Assembly: GCA_963556145.1 (NCBI GenBank)
Contig: CAUVYJ010000004.1
Location: forward strand, 18,399-82,398
Direction of reading: 5' to 3'
DNA length: 64,000 nt
Source of the DNA: Hygrocybe punicea
Taxonomy: Eukaryota; Basidiomycota; Agaricomycetes; Agaricales; Hygrophoraceae
Positions 23,679 to 35,684 of this stretch are shown here, in pieces (the first letter of the stretch is position 1; each line of letters begins with the position of its first letter). The notes below the pieces were generated by a model. It did no database searches, was not told where the DNA came from, and saw only the letters and a program-made list of their open reading frames with translations. Both the position numbers and the translations under genes were made by a program.

Positions 23679-24983
23679 ATGTCTTCTGGTTCCCATAGAC
23701 GGCGGAATTTGCAGAAGCCAAGGAGACCACTATCTGAGGCTCAGTGGAACAAGATGAATCCTGTGAATGAAGCAATCAGTGAGCACCTATGCAGGACCTT
23801 TCTGGATCATATTTGGTGATTATTCACTGTTGAATGATAAGTTGTTAGGGGCCTGGATCTCCAGCATACTTTTCACCTAGGAGACACGTTTGTGGCCAAT
23901 ATCTCTTTCTTCCGGTGATCATACACTAAATGGCTGACTCAGTGTAGCAATTGTACCTCCTACACGATACCAAGGCAAAAAAAGAGGAGATGGTTTCCTA
24001 CGTGCAGATGCTTACTGGCATGGGGAGATCCTTGAATTACGTAAAGTTCAACACTCATCCACCATTGTCAGTCACCGTCCCCTTTCAGTAAAATGTCGAA
24101 TGTGGCATAACTAATGTTTGGTTAGGTCTGGGGTAAAATCAAGTGGTTTTGGCGGAAAGAGGATCTGGTTGGCGATGGTCATGGGCTGAAGTTGAGTCAT
24201 GCTCAGATTCATGCCTTGTGGGTTCTGTTTTATTTAATAGTTGCCAGTTCCATCACCAACTTATTATCTTATTACTTATAGACAGCTTGAGCATATTGGT
24301 GCCCTGGAGTTGTTAAAGGGTGATATCTGCAACTATGTTGATGTCGACTCATTTGAATGTCAGTCTTGATTCAATCCATTGATGTGGCTTATTTGGACTT
24401 AGGGTATCTGCTTTACTAGCTCCTGTCACACTGCCAAAATTTGATGAGAGTAAGGTTAATCAACCTTTCTTTCCTCCTGATCGGTATTTCTGGCGGTTTG
24501 ATTTGGTGACAAAACCTAGTGTAACCATCCAAGTTGGTGTCTTAAATTGACAGTACAGAATGCACTATTGCTTACACAGCTTAATCTTGTCAGGACAGGG
24601 CGACATTCTGCCAATGCAAACAATTCTATGGTCCAAATGATATGCAACGGTGGTGTTCAACCTGCGAAGACTGGTTCCATATCCAATGCTGTTTGGCTGA
24701 AGAAAGAAATTGGACCTTCACAGAAGTGACTGGAATAGAGATGGCCAATATTCAGAATGACGATGCACAACTCATCCGTGCATGCAGATCTCCCATTGAG
24801 AGAGGTGGACAAAGTGGTCCTGTGGGTTATGGCAAGGCTGTGCTCAACGCACGGAAACTTGTATCTCGACCAGCTACTAATAGGCAGGATTTACACAAGT
24901 ACCTTGGTGCTGGATTTCTTGAAAAGCTCCATGATGAGGAGTTCAGATATTACAGGTGTCCACGTTGTTCATATTGCCTTTAA
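23679..24983 (+). CDS. BAH domain-PHD finger protein
   Basis: The start MSSGSHRRRNLQKPRRPLSE at 23679 is followed by small exons separated by roughly 30-100-bp introns. BAH-like segments in order are YWHGEILELRKV (about 24010), VWGKIKWFWRKEDL (about 24127) and LEHIGALELLKGDICNYVDV (about 24290), then PPDRYFWRFDL. After an intron ending near 24590, FCQCKQFYG and MQRWCSTCEDWFHIQCC form a PHD finger (Cys-x-Cys, Cys-x2-Cys, WFHxxC), closing with YYRCPRC at 24960. BAH and PHD modules usually bind nucleosomes or methylated histone tails, so a nuclear chromatin-reader role is inferred. It is divergent from the Ulp1 fusion gene and probably co-regulated. Exon 2-3 phase is unresolved. Confidence 0.65.
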
Positions 24984-25850
24984 TATATAATGATTCGTGT
25001 CTGATGCTCTTATAACTCTCAATAATTGGCATTTGGCAACAACTTTGTATTTAGGACACTGACACAGGAGACGGTTGAGGATTTTTTGCAAGCAAATATT
25101 ATGAAGATATCCAGTCAAATTTTGAAATTGTTTGTGTTGTTATCTTACCTGTGAAAATATTCCAACAAATGATTTTATCTAAGAGCAGTATTTGTACAGA
25201 CAATAGTGCACTCAGAAAACAAAATTATTCAGGCTTTTATTGTTTTTATTATTTATTATTGTGTACATGTATTCAGAAAGGATTATTCTATTTGGCTCCC
25301 CAGGTGCACCATTCTTCCCACCCCTTGCCTTATAAGGTGTTAGCTATGTAAAATAATTTTGACTAATCCATTTTAACTCAAGTTCTACTGGTGATAAAAT
25401 GACTGAAAAATTATCTCTATGCAGTATGAAGACTAAGACATTCAAAAACTAATTCTTACCAAATTCTGTTTAGTTGGTGTTTAGATATAGACATCAATTC
25501 CAGATAAGTTCTTTATTTCCAAGCAACTATTCAATCAAAGCAAAGCATGATTTTTCTATGAACACCTAGACGTGTAACCTTACTCATCTGAGATTTTCTA
25601 TGATTTTATCACCAACAGGCCTTTAATTAAAACTGATTCATTGGATGTATTTCACTTAGCTACCACTATATAAGGTAAGGGGCGTGTGGGAAGTTAGGTG
25701 CAGGGGTGCCAAATAGAACTACCCAGAAAGAAAAGAGAGGATGATTTCTGGATCAATATCTGTGGATTTATTGTGAGGGCAGAATTTTAGACTATTTGGT
25801 CACCAGATAATCTGCCTGAATTATCTTGAAACCAAATATTACAGTATTCA

Positions 25851-26213
25851 ATGGCTCCTTTGAACACAAAAAATTAACTAAAATGCCACAAGTAGCCAAC
25901 TATCTTGAACAAAATCTGAGCAGACCAGAAGTTGCTCATATATTTAAAGATGTCTCATACCAATTTTCCAAGAAATCTGTTAATATTTGAATGTTTTATG
26001 ATCAACACATTAGTGTTCAAGGAGTGATCAAATTTCTCTCTGCTTTGTGAATATTCAGTTTCTAATTTTATTGGTGGTTCTGAATAAAAATAAATGTCCA
26101 GATAGGTTCAGATGATGCACTGTAGGAATTAGAATCCTTTTTAGCAGTAGAAATCAGTACAGAATCAATTCTATTAGGGTGTTCAAAGGACTGGTAGTGT
26201 TCAAAGGAGCCAT
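25851..26213. mobile_element. Nested MITE with ATGGCTCC terminal inverted repeats
   Basis: ATGGCTCCTTTGAACAC at 25851-25867 and its exact reverse complement GTGTTCAAAGGAGCCAT at 26197-26213 bound 363 bp of AT-rich non-coding sequence. An additional GTGTTCAAAGGA lies at about 26179. No clean target duplication was seen. Confidence 0.75.
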
Positions 26214-26223
26214 TTAACACTGT

Positions 26224-26258
26224 ATGGCTCCATTTACTGATATGTATATCAAAACACT
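26224..26258 (+). repeat. 35-bp direct repeat, right copy
   Basis: Identical to 17605-17639 and in the same orientation, starting ATGGCTCCATTTACTG. It lies 10 bp beyond the nested MITE. Confidence 0.8.
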
Positions 26259-26482
26259 AGTCCCAAAATTTTTAAAGATAACCCTGACAATAGGATCCAC
26301 CGATATCCGTGCAGAAATCCTAAAATTTGTGTCATTTTCTCTTTTCTGACACACTAATCAGTCTCCCATAGTTTTTTGGTGTCCGGAATATTTTCGCAGG
26401 TAAGATAACAACACAAATAGTTTCAAAATTTAGATATCTGCATAATATTTGCTTGCAAAAAATCCCCATCCGCCTCCTGTCT

Positions 26483-26928
26483 GAGCAGTTGGCAGAAACA
26501 ACAGGACACTGGTTTGGTGTATGGAAAACATGGCAAAAGCACCCAATGTAGCCCTCTGAGTGCAGGCATTGTACTGTAGGCCAAGACATTCAGCATTCCA
26601 GTGCATGTTATGTCAGTTCAGCGAATACTGGCCCAGTATTCACATACAGTGTATGTGATCATTGGAATCAAATTGACAAGAAGAAAAATGCAATACAAGT
26701 GCATGCGCCACCGACTGCTAATATTGCCTTAATTGCATGGTATAAAACTTTGTCTGCCAACCTGTAGTGTACGTCACTTCACCTCCACAGGACATGAGAA
26801 CAAATTTAGGTTATAATCATTGCTGCTGTCCACAATACAACTGCATCAGGTTCAGACACCCCCGACAGACCTACATGGCAACCTAGCATATTGTTTCAAC
26901 AACACAATACATGTCATGATATTTATTA
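26483..26928. other. Spacer downstream of JmjC gene 1
   Basis: Non-coding by inspection; short open frames have no recognisable motif. No RNA gene or repeat was noticed. Confidence 0.4.
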
Positions 26929-29900
26929 CTATGTCTGGGATGCCTTTTGTGCTACAATCTGATCAAACACGACGTCTGGGTCGCCTTTTACATTCACGGA
27001 GAGAGTTTGCTGTGAGGGTTTTAGCCAACCTTGCGAGCTCATCCCGATACCACACTTACCTTGAATGTCAGCTCTTGTGCGGTGAGATCCACCAATTGAT
27101 GGGGGAGCGACTGGTACTGGTACCCCTGGACCAGCTGCTGGACCAGCTGTAGATTGCGAAGGACCAGCTGTAGATTGCGGAGGACCAGCTGTAGATTGCG
27201 ACGGACCAGCTGTAGATTGTGAAGGACCAGCTGTAGATTGCGAGGGATTGGGCTCGATCGCGCTGAATTCCATACCGTAACCAGGCTCGCTGGCGAGAAC
27301 TGTACCCACAACATCTTTGCCATCACCGTCGTCCAGTAAGTCGATATGTGAACGTTGTTTGGGGCCCGACGTATCCAGGTAAATTGGGTGGGGTGGGAAG
27401 TCAATCTTTTCCTCCAGAATTACGCTGTGTGGTTCATTTCGACGTCGGATCTGAAATTCGGGACCCGTCCAGTGAAATTGATTCGACGGCTTCTTCAGGA
27501 GTTCATCCAGCTTCATCACCAAGTCGGGCCAATCTCCTTCAAAGTGACGCCGAGTTGAAGACTCGAAAGCTTTCGCATTGCAACACTTGGAATTTTTGGC
27601 AATCTCATGCCTATCCCACTTATACCCCACAACAGCGGAAGCGAAATCCAACAGGGACCGCTGAAAGACGTAAAAGCTGCTGACCCAAAATTTGTCCATC
27701 AACACAACAAACGAGTTTGCAAACCATGACTGGAACCGGCGATATTTCGTTCGCACCCGATTTTGTTCCTGGATTACCAGCAGAGGTTTTGTTTTGTGGT
27801 AGTAGCATGGGTTGAGGAGTTCACCAAACTCGATGAGATTCCCGACGAGAAGGACCTCTATCAGGCCTTGACTGGTCAAAATGTTGGGGATGTGGGATTT
27901 GGTGAAGGATGTAGCTGCCCACATTGAAAGACACATGAATAGAACATATATGTGCAAATTGGAAGTCAACATTACCAGATGTTTCCCGTTCGTTCATGAC
28001 GTGGTCAATCCACATGGTGAGCAGCCTCCGCAACAATTTGAGGGTTTGGTCATTGCTACCCTCGTGGCTCATGACCTCATTGTTGAGCACGAAGGTATGG
28101 ATGACGCCATAACAAGAATCAGCAATGGTTGATGACGCCAAAAAATTGTAACCATCAAGGACCGTATCCTGTAAGCGCAGGATATGATGTGGAGTGGATG
28201 GGCGCAAGTATCTGGAGGCGTTGTGAGTTCTGGTTGGATCAAATTGATGGTAATGTTACTGACAGCACAGAGCCTTCGGACAGCAGCAGCCCCTCTGCAT
28301 CCCAATGTCCCAAAGTGCTGCCTTGGCCTTGAGTCTGTACCCAGTTATCAGGGTATGCCGTCCGTGAACTGAAATCTCCATCTAGGTTCCCTTCCGTGGC
28401 ATTGTTTCTTGCCCCCATGAGAACCCAGTACGCTATACCTGTCCTGACTATCGCCACTTTTGCAGAACTACCGGCCACAAAATGCCAGGATGCAGCAAAT
28501 TTCGTCGCAGCATTTCCCCAAGCACCATTTTGAATCAAGCCATTGGAGCCGAGGAACCCAGGTTGGCCCCAAGTTTCACGCCGGGCAACTTCACTTGATG
28601 CAAAGTCACTAGCGAGCCATGCATCAGATATAAATGTTGCTATGTTTTGATGCTATCGCCATTGTATGCTCACCGGAACTTCGGCGGAAGATCGTGGCTG
28701 GTGTGGCCGACGGGGAAATTTTTGAGGTTCATGACCTCTGCTCTAGAAGGGTCTATGGATGCAAGATAGATTTGCTCCAGGGTCCCAGACGTCTTCGTGT
28801 TGTTGGGAACTTGGCCAGCTGTGGATGAATAGGTTCAACTTCTCGAAAGGACAACGATATCAGATTCATTACCCTCCATCGGCCGCACCGTAGTCAAAGA
28901 ACCCAAGTGCTCCAGACCCTCTCTATCAAAGGCAAACGTCTCAATTGGGGCATTCAGAAGCAAAATGTGACGCCGGCGGAATATTTGTTGTATCGCAGAC
29001 GACGACATGGCCTTGAATTTTTCCCAATTGACCACAAACACCGTCGATGTGTTGGGCTGATATTCTTCTACCCGGGCACTTGGAAGTCTGTGTACGGGCA
29101 TGTTGTTGACATATCGAGCCTCGACTTGGTCAAATAATTGACGTAGGAATTGACATTCAAGCTCAGCCTATTTCAGAATTATCAGTGACTGTTGATGTCA
29201 AGTGAGAGTAAGCCTACCGTGGCAGATGGTGAAGAATGGACATATTCTATGGGCAAGTTCATGGAATATGCATCATACATCCGGAGGCTACTCCCTACTT
29301 CAGATGCCTGTGGAGAAATTGTCAGGAAGCGTGAACATCAGCGATAACAGTTGTGATACCATTGGCTGATGAGCAATGACCAGATCGTGTTCTATGTCAT
29401 GATCATCATGATCAGTGACACCTTGTACGCGTGACTTCTTCGAATCTGGGGGAAGATGAGCCATCACCGGTCCTGCATCCTCTATATTCACATCCCCATC
29501 GTCACTCTGATCCGGGCTTCTAGTCCCATCTCTCTTCCTCTTCATCGAGGCACCGCAAGGCTCATTCACATTGTCACGTACAATATGAAGTGCATCAGAT
29601 GGAACCTGACTTCCTGGCGTTGGTGGGATTACATCCTCATTGGGTGCGTGAGTGATCACTTTCCTCTTCATAGGCAAATCATCCACGGAAGGCAATGGTG
29701 CGACTCGACCTACGTCGTGCTTTGCGGGCTCCTTGCTGTGGTACATCCAATGTGATGGAAATTCCTCGATAAGTCGTGGTTGGGTTTGACGGCAATACTT
29801 AACGCATGGGGCAGGGACGCCATATTCATCTGGATTCGGTTTTGTGCCTGCGGGAAAGACAGGTATGTCCATGAAGTACAGCATCTGAAGGTTCTTGCGA

Positions 29901-31480
29901 TCATAGTAGAATACTTCAGCTTCTTTCAACAAAGGCGCTGACTTTTATGTCCATTCCATTTGTGACACATGATTAGTGGATATATAAACCACAGGCTGAT
30001 GACACAATGCTCACTTTTGAGACCCAACGCAAATACATTGATCCATCATTTTCATCGGTGTCCTCAATCCAGTGAGACCACTTTCCAGCTGGCACAGCTT
30101 GAATTGGAGGAGGACAAACCCAAGGCTCCCTTTCAGGTGAAAGGTGAATTAGATTAAGGCCGGGTGCCTTGGGGTCACGTTGGGATGGCTCAGAAAAATG
30201 CGGCAAAGTACCAGTGTCCACTGAAATAGGATTCGCCGACATATAGGACGACGCTGCTAACCTGAAGAGACATTTCAGTTAGCATTTTGATATTATATCA
30301 TTGAAAGGAAGCTGCAGTGCCAGAGCTGCGCCATATACCCAATGGAAGCATCAGTTTTCTTCTTCGTCTGTATGTAACCAGCCTGCGGGTGCCATCCTTG
30401 ACTCCATGACGAAGACAAATTCCCAGAGTGTTTGGTTGATGGCATACTGCGATCTTCATCCAAATCATCGAAATCCAATGTGCAAGCCAGTCTTAGTCGC
30501 CGGGCACAGGCATCATAATAATTTTGACCAGGCACAACACGCTGTGCAACTTCTGATGTTGCAACGAAATCGGGAAGAGCAGAGGCACGGCGGTGATCTT
30601 CGACCTGCGATGACTCTGAATGTGGGAAATCGACGTCAGGGACGTATTCGTGAACAATGAAGCCTGGCACTCCTCCGGTCACCAGTAGCCAAAGTGACAT
30701 TTTTTCATCTGATGCCGAGCCATTTAACCAAACACCCACAAAGGATTCATTAGCGGGTGGGATGGGTGTCCCGCGTAGAGATTCCAGATTAGGGGGCCAA
30801 TCAGCACTCTCTATTCTGCGAGCCATGGAAACCCAGGCCAATTTCTCCTTGATGCCTCTTTGAACCTGCATCGTTTTATCCACGGCATCTTCCCACGATA
30901 GCTCGCCTGATATATGTAGCAAATCGTCCGGCTCGGGGTACTTGGGATAGTTGATGAAAATGCAACTATTTTGCACCTTCTGTACTTTTCGCAGTCGATA
31001 TATCGCGGCATCTACGCCCTGACAACGATCCGCGAGCGCATTGAGAAATCTGTCCTCCAGGTGACCTGTGTGATTTTCTTTGCAAACCCAATACCGATGA
31101 AGCGGTTCAAATTCCACCGTCAGTGGTGACGTTGGCCGTGGGATAAAGGCGTGCCACGGGTATGATGCGGTGTAATACTGGGGAGCGACAGTAGGATCAA
31201 ATCGACCGAGGTGGCCATCAAATCGACGTAAGGTCCGATTTGCATGAGGTAAGTATGTAAACCGGGTGCCGACTTTTCCTGGGAGAAATGGTGTCTGAGA
31301 GGAATTGGGGGACCAGATTTCCCACCGTTTTGAATTAATGGTGACATCGCGTCCATTACAGGTTGAGAAGGGGGGCAAATAGTACTCAAACCTATCATCA
31401 ACGATTGGGATTCGAGTGTAACCACGGTAAGTTGCCAGACGCGATGTCGAATAATTGAAACCCGGTAGAGTGGACATCAT
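26929..31480 (-). CDS. JmjC-domain protein 1 with altered iron-binding motif
   Basis: Multi-exon minus-strand gene. The first long exon (31480-30293) starts MMSTLPGFNYSTSRL and includes LLVTGGVPGFIVHEYVPDV. Further exons lie at 30242-29973 and 29932-29300, with basic, acidic and nuclear-type segments such as MKRKRDGTRSP. Next comes 29101-28835, with FRRRHILLLNAPIETFAFD. The JmjC core follows: ATKFAASWHFVAG..IVRTGIAYWVLM (about 28500-28410), then TPHHILRLQDTVLDGYNFL (about 28195-28140). It aligns without gaps to the core of JmjC protein 2 (YPHHDAAG). The expected HxD is HFV here, so the Asp ligand is missing while the distal His is kept. The C-terminus carries about five copies of a 7-residue PSQSTAG repeat. 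JmjC proteins are Fe(II)/2-oxoglutarate oxygenases, often histone demethylases; this copy may bind without catalysing. Confidence 0.6.
27140..27248. repeat. 21-bp coding minisatellite (PSQSTAG repeats)
   Basis: About five units of GGACCAGCTGTAGATTGCGA keep frame and encode the C-terminal GPSQSTA repeats of JmjC protein 1 on the minus strand. Confidence 0.9.
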
Positions 31481-31664
31481 AAGTAAAATCTAACAGGCAA
31501 AGTCAGTAAATGGACTGTTGAGTCAAGGGTGCTTAAATTCCAAGTTTAGGGGGAAAAAACTGATCAGACTACGTTGACTAATGCCATGGTGCACCAACTC
31601 ACAATGTAACTTATAGCTGGAATGATTACAAGGTTTGAAGGACTTAGAATCGAACCCTAACACG

Positions 31665-32170
31665 TGATTGGACCTCACCAAATACAGGCAAACATCGCAA
31701 TGTATAAAAGGCTGATGTTTGTCGTCTTCAAACTCATTCCTCTTTGCCCTCGTCCATCGCGACAGTGCAATTGGAATGGCGGCGCTTGCCCTTGTCCATC
31801 GTGACAGGGCGAGTGATAACGCATCTGCTGCTCACACCAACTGCTTGCCGGTCTAGACAGCGGTTGGTGTGATGCGGATCGTTGCCCTCGTCCATCGTGA
31901 CAGGGTAATGATCCATAGTGTTGGACAACTAATAGAGTATGCCTTGTCTGTCATGACGGGCAAAAGTATTAGTTAACCAACGACTGGAGGGACCTCAGCA
32001 ATGAGCGCCCACCAAATGGGCTCTGGGGGTTAGGATCATGGGGGATGTGTTTGTCCCCCTTGGTTCATGCTTAGGCAACCTACTTTATTGTAGCGGGCCG
32101 GGCATCAATACTGTTCCGTACTCAGTGATGCTGAGGACATGGTATCTAATCTCACATTCGTCATGGGTCA
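31665..32170 (+). mobile_element. Dispersed LTR-like repeat, copy 1
   Basis: This is one of three copies (others at 38075-38565, inverted, and 47221-47667). As written it runs from TGATTGGACCTCACC to CATGGGTCA, so it has TG...CA ends, and carries TATAAAAGG at about 31701. The internal direct/inverted words CCCTCGTCCATCG(T/C)GACAG recur several times. A 64-codon open frame in all three copies is a by-product of this conserved sequence. No flanking genes, primer site or target duplication was found, so a solo LTR is only the best guess. Confidence 0.6.
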
Positions 32171-33136
32171 GCCCCAGTGAAAAGTCGCACGTTTAAAAAG
32201 GATTTGGATATGATATGAGAAGTCTTTTTAAAATGGGTTGCAAATAATAAAATCGTTCCGAGAGAAGACAACGATTAAAAATGAGAATAAACTAACCAAA
32301 AAATAGAGACTTATGTTCTTGTAGTCCGGTGCACAAAGAACTCTTTTTTTGTGTAACTAAGACAAGATATATCCAATACGAGAATGAAGATGAAGCACTG
32401 TATGCCTGTGATGATGTCATGGCTGGGACTTAACGTTACATTTTCTCATTCGTTCCATTCCTCTCCACTTCCTACTTCCATGTCCTTGCCCCTCGTCCTC
32501 ACCCCTCCCTTTGCCTCGCTTGCCCACCTCTACCACCGCCACTATCACCATTATGATGACTACCACTAGCCGAGCCTGAGCACAGCACCCAGGCTCTCAC
32601 AGTTACAATTTCCCAGAAATGCGATGCTGCACGCCACCATTTTGGAACATGCGTAAAGTGGAGTCCCTCTCGGGCCTCAGTCAAAAAAGAAAATACTCAA
32701 ATGTGTATCCAAGACAATAGCAGGTGCTAGTAAGTGTGCCCGCCCCCGTCGGCTACACGTAAGTGCTGTTCACAATGGTCTGCAATTAAACAACAATGAA
32801 ACACAGGCACCCGAGCAAACCGCAGTGTTCCTACAAGCCTTGTACCCTTCTTGGCTGGTATTTTTACCCGGAGGGTCGATGGGTTGAGGTCTGGATTTTT
32901 GCTGGATTCCAAACTTGGGTTGCCGGGAATGGGGGAGCGGCAGCTCTTTTTACCTACACTTTCTAAATGTTTTCAACTCTTTTCAACTTGAAATGTTATT
33001 CATTCCAACACTATCTAATAAGAAAAACATCGAGCAGGAGTGCAGATTTAGTTTAAAATATGGCAAATTTATGATATTTGTGTTTATACCACATAAAACT
33101 TTCTAAACCTTGCGACTTTTCACTGGGGTTGAACCA
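32171..33136. other. Spacer without recognised genes
   Basis: Contains CCTC-rich stretches near 32450-32530 and AT-rich sequence near 33000-33110. No supported coding, RNA or repeat feature was found. Confidence 0.4.
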
Positions 33137-35141
33137 TCACTGGTATATCAGGTTTACAAACCAATTCAAGACTTTGTGTATGGTAGCATAAATCAAAGCG
33201 AAGGTACCTGGATCTGGAGTTGGTAAATACTTAAGTGTCATCATGTTGTTCATTCTCCATCCAGGATGTGAAACCGTCTCACCTGGAGTGTCCGTTGATT
33301 CATCAACTGAGCCGGGGAACCCAATGCCAAGGGCTTGACACAGCTCCAACAGTTCATCACAATGTTCTCCGTCACAGACATGACCACATTCCGACTGCCC
33401 AAAGTCAAGGACCGAGATGTCACCGTCGTAAGATATGGCCACATTTCGGGCATCCAAGTCGCCATGGATGACTCCTGACTTGTGAATTTCCATAACTAAG
33501 ATGAGAAGCTTGTGTCTGCACATTTTTCAAACAGAATCAATGATTTGTGTCACTGGATCGAAGAGTTGAGATATACCTCTGCCTGGGGGTTAATTGCTCA
33601 AAGGAGTCCAACGCGTCACCACAATCAGAGAGCAGCAATACCTTCCCAATGCCGATTATCTGAAAGAGCCCATAACACAGGGGTATTCCTTGGTATTGAA
33701 GACTTCGAAGCATTACGTATGCCTGCAACTCCCTAGCGACTGAGTCTTCATCATGACCGTCTACTTTTCCCACCACCGGAAAATTACCATAGTTACCACG
33801 ATAGAGAACTGTGGTTCCACTAGCTATGATACTGTGGAAGTCGACGAAACCCGACGGCGTCTGCAGGGTCCATGGACTGGCAATGGATTGCAGTGTGAAC
33901 ATGACGGCTTTGCAGTTTGTGTGATACCTCATTTGGGAAGGACATCCAACACAACCTCCAGCCATGATAGGATATGCCATGATGGAATTTCGTATGATCC
34001 GGGACTGTAGAGAGGGTCACTGTCAATGAACAAATCAGATGAACAACACATTGGTTACACACAATAGGCAAGCTGAGAAGACCCGCAGCATCATGGCTTG
34101 TCATAGAAGACGTATGCAATTTTCTATGCATGGACATTGCAAAGAAATGGGCCATATGCGAAAGGCTTCTCCTCTGAACAGCCTCATCTTCTGAACGACA
34201 ACTGTAGGCATGTGTTATAGAGATTTTCTCATCGTGGCAGATCAACAACACAAATTGTTCTTCAGATGCAATGATAGCATGTTTGAAACCATGAACTCGA
34301 TGTTGGTGCCAGACCTAAATGTGCACAAATGTATAATCAATACTGTGATGTGTGAATGGAAAATGCGGGGCATATTGTCAGGGTTCACCTGGAAGATGAT
34401 CATTTGCAATTTCTTTTTCCACGATTCTTTGTAGAACATAAGGCCGGAACTGCTGTCATTGCCATCATCTGCCCCCTTCCCCGCCTCATTTGCATCAGGA
34501 TGCATCTTGACAATTTTTCCTGGGGTTATCCAAGAGCCGATCATACCCAACACCGATACTTGTTGGGATGTGGAACTACGGCTTGTTAATACACGGTTGG
34601 TCTTGAATTCTACACCAGCAACCTTTAACTCCGATGCAACATTCACAATGACTGCATCTACCCGTCCGCTGGATCCAACAATGCTGGTATTGACAATTTT
34701 CCAATTTCCTTTTGGATATCTGCTGGGCGGTAAAGACTGCCGAAGTTCATAAAGACAGATGGATGCAACGAGGGCTGGCCTTATCACGGACTTCTCGACA
34801 TATGCTCTTGTATCGTTCTCCGACGTGATGACCTCTGGGATTTCATCCTTTATGGCTTCTATATTCCAATACAAATTGGCAGATGGGTGGTCTCGCAGCT
34901 CGGGCCCATAATTGGACAACATCATTTCTGACCACTGTAAATCGTACGGTAATTCCACCTCCCATCTGGCCAGATCCAAATTTTCCAGCTGACGAAGTGT
35001 TTTTGCTGATATTTTTTCTGCCGGTGTAAGTGTTTTTGTCTGTGCGGATTTGGCCCTTGATGGAGGAGGATCTGGTCGGCTAAGTCCGAAATGGGTAGAA
35101 AATGAAACGGTTTCAGTTGAAGTTACTTGCCAAGAATTCAT
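33137..35141 (-). CDS. Restriction-nuclease-like domain fused to a protein kinase domain
   Basis: The first exon (35141 to about 34395) starts MNSWQVTSTETVSF and contains GRVDAVIVNV then VAGVEFKTNRVLTS, a D...ExK pattern typical of the PD-(D/E)XK nuclease fold. After an intron the frame continues as VWHQHRVHGFKHAII..EEQFVLLI. A short exon ends in AAGLLSLP, then the kinase part follows: FPVVGKVDG (Lys), RELQAYVMLR (Glu), VLLLSDCGDALDSFEQL, and after another intron HKSGVIHGDLDARNVAI (catalytic HGDLxxRN) and ISVLDFGQSECGH (DFG). All key kinase residues are visible. Nuclease-kinase fusions of this form occur among Crinkler-type proteins of fungi and oomycetes; the role here (effector, inter-strand conflict or domesticated) is unknown. 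It lies between JmjC gene 1 and the TET/JBP gene on the same strand. Confidence 0.65.
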
Positions 35142-35684
35142 GCTGATTGGTTGGTGGTCATCTCGCGTCTATTTGACCAATCTCAATTTCTCCCTGCACC
35201 AATTTAAAGTTTGATTGCATCAGAGCATTTTCACGTGTGACATTTGTCACGCATCATGTCCTCAACCTTTCGATACAGAAGTGACATTTCGATTGAAAAT
35301 ATAACCTTATTTGTAGGCATAGATCAAACTTGCTTTTGCTTCTCTTCAATACACAGGTCTGCTTCCTGGGAGTTGTGTGGGAATCAATTACATGTGGTTC
35401 CCAGGAGCCATGAATTTTGTTGTTGAAATGTGGATGAAGGAGTTAGGCTTTTCGTGAGTTATGCCTGGCAACCGTGACAATTTTCATCACATGACATTAG
35501 TGTAGTGCTCTCAGTCGGTGTCAAAATTTGTATACAACTAAGTTAGCACTACCTCTGGTAGATTATATTGTAGACTAAAAGTTCTCATTTGAGGGGAAAA
35601 ATTAATCCATCTCAGTTTCGAATACTTCAAGTCACCGTGATTGGTAATTACAACCAGAATCAGGATAAGCATAAATCTACCTAA
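35142..35684. other. Spacer between TET/JBP and nuclease-kinase genes
   Basis: Upstream side of the nuclease-kinase gene and downstream of the TET/JBP stop. AT-rich, with no gene. GGAGCCAT at 35405 matches the MITE terminal word by chance or as a relic. Confidence 0.4.

Larger units (their letters stand above)
25062..26482. mobile_element. Foldback element with about 95-bp inverted arms
   Basis: The left arm (about 25062-25163) has GAGGATTTTTTGCAAGCAAATATTATG-like sequence followed by TTTGTGTTGTTATCTTACCTG. The right arm (about 26385-26482) is its reverse complement at roughly 85% identity. The interior is AT-rich with no protein-coding frame and contains a nested element at 25851-26213. The type is undetermined. 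Confidence 0.7.

Noticed and set aside
28137..28157. Loss of an iron-binding His in JmjC protein 1 (GYNF versus GGHF)
   Set aside because: In KDM2/PHF8-type JmjC proteins this position is normally Asn; the distal ligand is the earlier His in PHHIL, which is present.
31640..31665. tRNA-like B box and T-arm (GGTTCGATTC on the minus strand)
   Set aside because: The 5-bp arm pairs, but no matching acceptor stem, D arm or anticodon arm lies upstream.
31734..31928. 64-codon frame repeated at 38317-38511 and 47292-47486
   Set aside because: Conserved only because the three copies of the LTR-like repeat are similar; the product has no recognisable features.
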